From Amoebophrya sp. A120 (Eukaryota; Sar; Dinophyceae; Syndiniales; Amoebophryaceae), in contig CAJINV010000003.1 of assembly GCA_905178155.1 (NCBI GenBank), positions 1,962,395-2,026,394 of the forward strand: DNA of 64,000 nucleotides, given 5' to 3'. The position numbers were made by a program, and so were the translations under genes. Below are positions 58,601-64,000 of this stretch, one piece after another. Numbering within the stretch: the first letter of the stretch is position 1; each line of letters opens with the position of its first letter. The notes below the pieces were generated by a model. The model made no database searches. It was not told the DNA's origin and saw only the letters and a program-made list of their open reading frames with translations.

Positions 58601-60999
58601 CCGCCATCTCGCGCTTGAACACGAATTCGTTGAAGTGCTGTTGCAGGTTCTCGTTGGACAAATTGATCGTGATCTGCTCCCAGGTGTTGTTGGGGAAGGA
58701 CTCGAAGCCGGCGATATCCAATAAACCCACCTCGATCTTCTTCGCGCTGCTGTTCCCGATGTCCCCGGCGACAACCTTGTTTAAGTTTTCCATCAGCCAG
58801 GCGAACAGTCGCGAGTACACCAGCGTGGCTAACCCATTCCGCGCCTCGTTCGCCAGCTCCGGCTTCAGTTGCTTCACCGTCACGTCCTTCCCGACGATCA
58901 GCTTCTTGTTCGTGATCGCGGTCTGCAGCACCTTGTCGTCGCACTCCCAGGCGGTGGACACCTCCTTGGTCTTGTCGCAGATGGACGAATCGTTTTTCCC
59001 CGCTTGAAAACTCACGTTCCCGAGCAATAAAATGCCCGCCACCGCCTTGAACAGGTCGGCGCGCTTCTTCTCGCCGATGGTGACGTCCTCGAAGGCCGAC
59101 ACCACCTCGTTGTACTCGGTTTTGTCATCCACACCGTCGGCGAGCTGGGCTCCGCTTTTCAGGTAGTTGAAGTCGCTCCACTTCGTGCCCTTCGGCAGCC
59201 CGTACTTCGCCCCGTCCGGGCCGTGCAGCAGCATGTAGAAGATGTGAAAGTTGCGCTCCAAACTGGTCTGCTTCAGCACGCGCGACTTCTCCAGCAAGTA
59301 GTCCACCAGCAGCGCACCGTCAATGGAGCCCTTTTGCCCGAACATGATCGCGGTCCACTTCCCGAACCGGGACGAGTTGTTGTTCCGGGAGGTCTTCGCG
59401 TTCCCAAAAGCTTCCAAGATCGGGTTGCACTGCATGATGCGGTCCTGGATGCGGCTCTCGTTGTGCCCGGCGGAGTCCGCGAAGAACCCCAACATGATCT
59501 TACACGCTTCGGTCTTCCCCGCCCCGGACTCTCCGGAGATCAAAATCGCCTGGTTCAAACTCTCGCGCACGCACCCCGACAAAGCGGTCTTGGCGATGGA
59601 GTACACGTGCGGGGGCTGCTCCCGGGAATCCGCCGCGTTAATGTACTTGTCCATGACCTCGGGCGTGTCCAGGCCCAGCCGCTCGAAGGGGTGTGAAGTG
59701 TAAAAGTGTCTGGGTCTGGAAGGATCCGAACTTGTGATGCGTGTTTCGGATCCTACGAGAAAGATCTGTGATGCACAAACGTGCAAAAGGTGCCCACTTC
59801 TGGCCTTGCTGAGAGGGCATCTCTCATGCAGAATACGCATCAGCAAGGAGCTGCAGAACCTGTGATGCTAGGCCCTGCATTCCAGACGTGGGGGAGCTTG
59901 GAAAAACTGCATGACAAATCTCGGAGTCTCCCAGACCCAGACATTTTTGCAATTCATAAGGGGTTGCAGGAGACGATGATCTGGTCGATCATCGTATAGA
60001 TCTCCCCCTTCCCGTACCTATGCATTGCAAAAGTATCGTACTAGTAGTAATTGCATTCATGCATTACAAATTTTTTTCTTAAGGTAAATCCGCATGACAA
60101 ATTTTATTTCTGATGCTGGGGAAATTTGTATTGCATTTATACGAGTACGATACTTTTGCAATGCATAGTACCGGGTTTCCAACGACTGCAGCACCGCGGC
60201 GTTCACCACGGACCGCAGCTGACACACGTCGGGTAAGCCCATCAAATGGTCGTCCTCCACGTCGGCCATATCACAGTGAAAAATGCCCCCCACCCCTGAA
60301 ATTGCAAGAATCTGTGATGCGAAGTTTCCAAATGAAAGCTTTTTGTCATGCATGAAAGGAGTACGAATCTTTCTGATGCAGATTCTAGTCGTGTCTCGCA
60401 TCGCTTGCATGACAAGCACCGCTCTTGCTGGGATCTTTTGCAATACAAATTTTTGCTATTCACGATCGGAAATCTGTGATGCTGATACACGCAAGAGGGC
60501 GAATGTTTCATTTGGAAAGATTTGCAATACAAATGCTTTCAAGTTCGGGGGTGGGGGCATTTTTCATTGTAATAGGCCACTTTCGTGATCTCCTCCGCGG
60601 TCAGCCACACCACCTCCTGATATGCATTGCAAAAATGACTGGGTCTGGAAACATGGAACTTGTAATGCTAGTCCTACATTTCTGTAAGATCTGTATTGCA
60701 TGACCAACAATAAAGTAGCAACGCGCTCTTTTGTCATATAAAAGCGCAGCTTGTCATGCGGACTGCGCATGGCAAAGTGTTCGGCAAACTTGTCATGCTT
60801 GGCTGCCTTGGGAAGTATTGCAGTCGTCCACAGTTCAGCATCACAAGTTTTCAGACCCAGACGTCGTTGCATTTGATACCTGACTCGCGTTCTCGATCTG
60901 GTAGCCGCGGACCTTCTTGCCCTTCATGTCCTTCGTCTGCCCCGTGTCCTTCGCCATCACGTACCCCTCGACGGGGTGCGGAATCCACTGCTTCAACAT
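55626..60999 (-). CDS. Myosin heavy chain, tandem copy C (FERM lost)
   Basis: Exons: 60999-60880, 60616-60575, 60263-60168, 60013-59959, 59686-57210, 57021-56531, 56298-55626; phases agree and give 1317 aa. Motor, IQ, helical region and MyTH4 as in A and B; it ends in retroelement copy 2 with the same TGA as copy B. It carries several substitutions not shared with A or B (for example VSFQAGK for VSFKAGK, GYRTRKM for GYRARKM). It lacks the family C element found in A and B, and has a family D element that they lack. No internal stop was seen. Confidence 0.85.
59693..59958. mobile_element. Introner-like element, family A, copy C
   Basis: 266-bp counterpart of 39716-39984 and 49706-49971, with AGGGGT at 59687-59692 and 59959-59964. 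Confidence 0.88.
60019..60167. mobile_element. Introner-like element, family E, copy C
   Basis: 149-bp counterpart of 40045-40193 with GTACC at 60014-60018 and 60168-60172. Confidence 0.88.
60269..60574. mobile_element. Introner-like element, family D, copy C only
   Basis: 306-bp intron with inverted termini AAAAATGCCCCCCACCCC / GGGGTGGGGGCATTTTTC, left end TATC and right end AATA, duplication GGCCA at 60264-60268 and 60575-60579. Removal gives EITKVADVEDDH as encoded without interruption by copies A and B. A young insertion judging by its absence from both other copies. Confidence 0.93.
60621..60878. mobile_element. Introner-like element, family A, copy C (first intron)
   Basis: 258-bp element at the same site as 40552-40803 but with a diverged interior; perfect CCTGA duplication at 60616-60620 and 60879-60883. 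The sense strand also offers CAG, GTATC ... ATATCAG, a GT-AG match made by the duplication itself. Confidence 0.88.
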
Positions 61000-62224
61000 C
61001 TTGCTTCTTCGCGAGGAGGGCGGGCGGGGGGCTGAAACTAACTAAGGCGTAAAAGAATGGTCAATAAATTTCTTTCGAAAGTAACCAGTTTGTTACAACT
61101 TAGTCTTAGCATTAAAAGCGCTTGAAGTAAACGTGCTTTTTGTCGGTCTCGTCAAAAATACCGGCAACGCCATGGTGCACGTGGGTCGTGATCATCATGG
61201 AACGAATAAAAATATTTCATTTGGGACAATAAAACAATCATGTAGCACAGGGTATCGAATTGGGAAGATGATGGGTGTCACAGTGGCGTTTGGCTTGCTA
61301 GGCCACTGTTGCAAATGAGAGGATGAACGTGAAAAAGAAAATCTGAGTATATTAAATAATTCTGCCGTCATGCCGGCTGAAAAAGAGCGAGCAGTGGCGC
61401 CTAGGTGCACGATGAAGCAGACGTTTCTTATCAACAAGCACGAGTTGCAGGACGAATCAAAAAGCGCAGCACGATACCGAGTCAGATTGTTCTTCGTCAC
61501 TTTCTGCTGAATTGTTCTTGATCAGTACGACTGCAGACCGACAATTTTAGTCTTGCCTTTGGCTTTGCGCCATGGTTATTCGCATATTAAAACCGATTTT
61601 GACAATTAACCACTGGATTGCAAACAAAGAGTAGTTCATTTTCATAGATAGACCGAATTTCACGAATGAAATACTGGAGAAGTGCCAGAAAATCGGAATA
61701 GATACGAACGCCAATGGTCTCCCATTTCGGAAGATCATAGGCACTCGCCACTTGAGAAAGCGCTTGATTTAGATACCGCCTTGATTGCAGTATAGAAACG
61801 TCGCATCGCTCAATCCTTATTTCTCCGCATATTTCCGTCCATGAGGACATGCATCATGCTACTTGCGATTGCGCATCATGAGTTAAATACCTGCACTGTT
61901 ACTCTCGCATCATCAGATATGCATCTTTAGGTGTAGCAAGTATTCGTGTCAAACGATAGTACGCACTCGAATAAATCAATGCCCATATTATCAGTAATTT
62001 TCTTGTAGCCCGCATGCAGCTCGGTCCTGAAACAAGTCAAACAGCATCACAAACAAAGCTCGATGTACAATCACAAGTCAAATTGTTGAAGCCTTCAGCA
62101 AGCAAGTTCGCCCGGAAACAGGGCGCACCCCAAAAAAACAAAACTGAAAGAAACCATCAAACAAAGTCAAATCAAATCAAATTCACAAAATGTGCATCAC
62201 CCGAACGGCTGAATCCGTATCTTT
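61000..62224. other. Upstream region of copy C
   Basis: Homologous to the upstream regions of A and B up to about 62147, then unique sequence where those have the retroelement. An 87-codon minus-strand frame (61587-61850) with a protein-like composition is open here but broken by a one-base shift in A and B. No gene is called with confidence. Confidence 0.55.
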
Positions 62225-64000
62225 TTACTTGAGTCCCGGCCGGGTTGTCGAGAATGAATACTCAGCGCTCCGCATACGATTCGTCTGGCTCGCGTTGTAC
62301 AGCTGTGCGTGGTGTGCAGCGGCAGAAAGACCGCGCCTGGAGACTACGGCTCTATTGAGAGAGTCCATCTGGGCATCCAGTATTTCCTGCATTCTGGCAC
62401 CAATCCTCTCCATTTCCAAAAGCCGCTCCCGGCGCGTCAAAGGCTGACGTCGTTTTGTAGATTCGTTGTCGTTCGGCTGATGTCGCGGAAAACAGTGCGA
62501 TTACGTATACCTCTTGCTATTCCATTGGAAAACCGCAAAATCAAATTAATCTATACGAGAAAAAACGCCTGCGGAAATGTATGTAGGTATACCTTTTCTG
62601 GGTCGTCGGCATCCCCACCCGCATCGCCAGCAGCACCACCAGCCCCCTTTTTCGGGGTTCGGAGGTTGTCACTTACAGCTGATGTCGCGCTGCCGGCGAC
62701 TTCAGTCGACGCAGTTGCCCCACGACTGGCAGTTGGTGGTACCAGAAGCAGCCGAAATTCATCCTCGTCTTTGTCTTTCTCGTTCCCTCTAGTACCGCCC
62801 CGACGCGGTGGCGTCGAGGAGGCCAGTCGCTGCTTGAACTCTGGACTACGCAGTTGCCGCTCGATCCGGGATATCAAATGTAAAAATGTCTGGGTCTGGA
62901 AGATTCTGAGACTTGTCATGCACGTTTTGCATGGGCCATGATGTCTGTGATGCATGCCCTAGCGTCACAGACTTTTTGAGGGCTCTGCGATGCCTATTCC
63001 GCATGGCAAATGGAAATGCCCTCACCGCGTAGCCAAAATTGCATTCCCTTTGCTACTTATGCAATACAGATTTTTTTGGAATCCAAATGCAGCATCACAA
63101 GTTCGGATTCTTCCAGACCCGGACATTTTTGCATTTGATACGGGACTCGACGCCGGACTTCAACGTGGCCACAGCTTGCTGCTGCCTCGGCGTGGACATC
63201 GATACTGTCGCTGACTCCGACAAGAGCAGGCCTTTGCTTCGTGATCCTCGCAGCGTGGTCGCATTATCGCTCTTCTCCTCTGATGCTCCTGGCTGAGGAT
63301 TTTTCTCTTGTTCACCTGCAACTACTCCCGCTGGGTCTGCCTCTGTATTTCCTCCTCTGGATTTGTTCTTTTGCGGGGGAGTGCTTTTGACGAACTGCGC
63401 CGGTTGTCCAGATCTTCGTGTAGAAGAAGTTCCAGGCGACTCGCCGGCGACCACCATAGAACCACTTCCCGGTGCGCCGGAAGCAGATGGTGCGACCGTG
63501 ACCACGGTATTGATGTTCTGCCACGGATTACTTGCGCTGCTACGAGCCCCGCCCGGACGCGTCGCGCTCCCCGGCCGGGCTCGCGCGTTGCTTGGTGGTT
63601 TATTTCGGGGACCAGGAGGTCTTTGCGGTGCACGGAGGTGTTGCCGCTTGTAGGCTAAAGAGAGACTCGTCGAACAACCAGAATTATCGCCAATATTGCC
63701 CGCTCTCAAAGTGCTCACGGTCACAGTACCTCCGCCGTCGGTACCGTCACGCTGCGGGGCGGAAGCAGAACTGGCTTGCGCGACGACCCCAGCGCCGCTG
63801 CTGCGCGATACTAGAAAAACGCGCGGGCTTGGACTGGCTGCTGCTCGTACTCGCATCGGAGTGGCCGCGGCGCTGCTGGACGAGGGACCACTTTTTATTG
63901 TCGCGCCGCTTGGGGGCAGCACGGAGTAGGGCTGTCGGGCGTCTTTATCCGGCTGACTTTTCAAAAGCTGCCGTTGTAAGTGTCTCGCATAGGGTAGATC
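62225..64000 (-). CDS. Disordered protein of unknown function (5' end outside window)
   Basis: Exons: 64000-63141, 62866-62593, 62476-62225, giving at least 461 residues; the frame is still open at the window edge with no ATG in this frame at its right end, so the gene is partial. The sequence is rich in Ser, Pro, Ala, Gly and Arg and looks intrinsically disordered; the only structured-looking part is a charged helical stretch near the C-terminus (RRERLLEMERIGARMQEILD). The first intron visible is a family A introner-like element whose removal gives GVESRIERQLRSPEF. The second (62592-62477) is GT-AG and in phase 0. I recognise no domain. Confidence 0.7.
62872..63140. mobile_element. Introner-like element, family A, in terminal gene
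   Basis: 269-bp intron with AAAAATGTCTGGGTCTGGAA and a near-perfect complement, ends TATC and GATA, duplication CGGGA at 62867-62871 and 63141-63145. Shows family A is not confined to myosin genes. Confidence 0.87.

Overview
This is nuclear DNA from a protist with split genes, most plausibly a dinoflagellate-lineage alveolate. The parasitic dinoflagellate Amoebophrya is the best single guess, because introner elements with terminal inverted repeats and target duplications have been reported there. That is an inference from intron structure and gene style; no marker gene was seen. All eight recognisable genes lie on the minus strand. No tRNA, rRNA, CRISPR array or prokaryotic operon was seen.

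Layout from low to high coordinates: (1) a TauE/SafE-type membrane transporter (1224-4251, predicted 883 aa). (2) A myosin with MyTH4-FERM tail, M1 (5861-15178, 18 exons, 1843 aa). (3) Two related MyTH4-FERM myosins, M2 (17383-24678, 1702 aa) and M3 (25821-32164, 1686 aa). (4) A tandem set of three near-identical myosins: copy A is complete (33769-40924, 1871 aa), while copies B (45639-50911) and C (55626-60999) are cut off just after MyTH4 (1317 aa each) and lack FERM. (5) Between A and B and between B and C sits the same ~3.57-kb retroelement, carrying an RNase H domain fused to a macro domain, a remnant of reverse transcriptase, and split direct repeats. (6) The last gene (62225 to beyond 64000) encodes a largely disordered protein of unknown function. 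Exons were joined by hand; every junction used keeps the reading frame to the stop codon.

The most striking feature is a set of ~145-310 bp introns that look like transposons. They have long terminal inverted repeats (at least eight families), almost always begin TAT and end ATA, are flanked by 5-6 bp target duplications, and removing the element plus one duplication restores conserved myosin sequence. Two reciprocal presence/absence differences between the tandem myosin copies give natural empty sites. One further element, with a 7-bp duplication, lies outside any recognised gene.

The myosin triplication appears to have been shaped by the retroelement: it lies exactly at the duplication junction, supplies the stop codon that ends B and C, and B looks like a mosaic of A-like and C-like segments.
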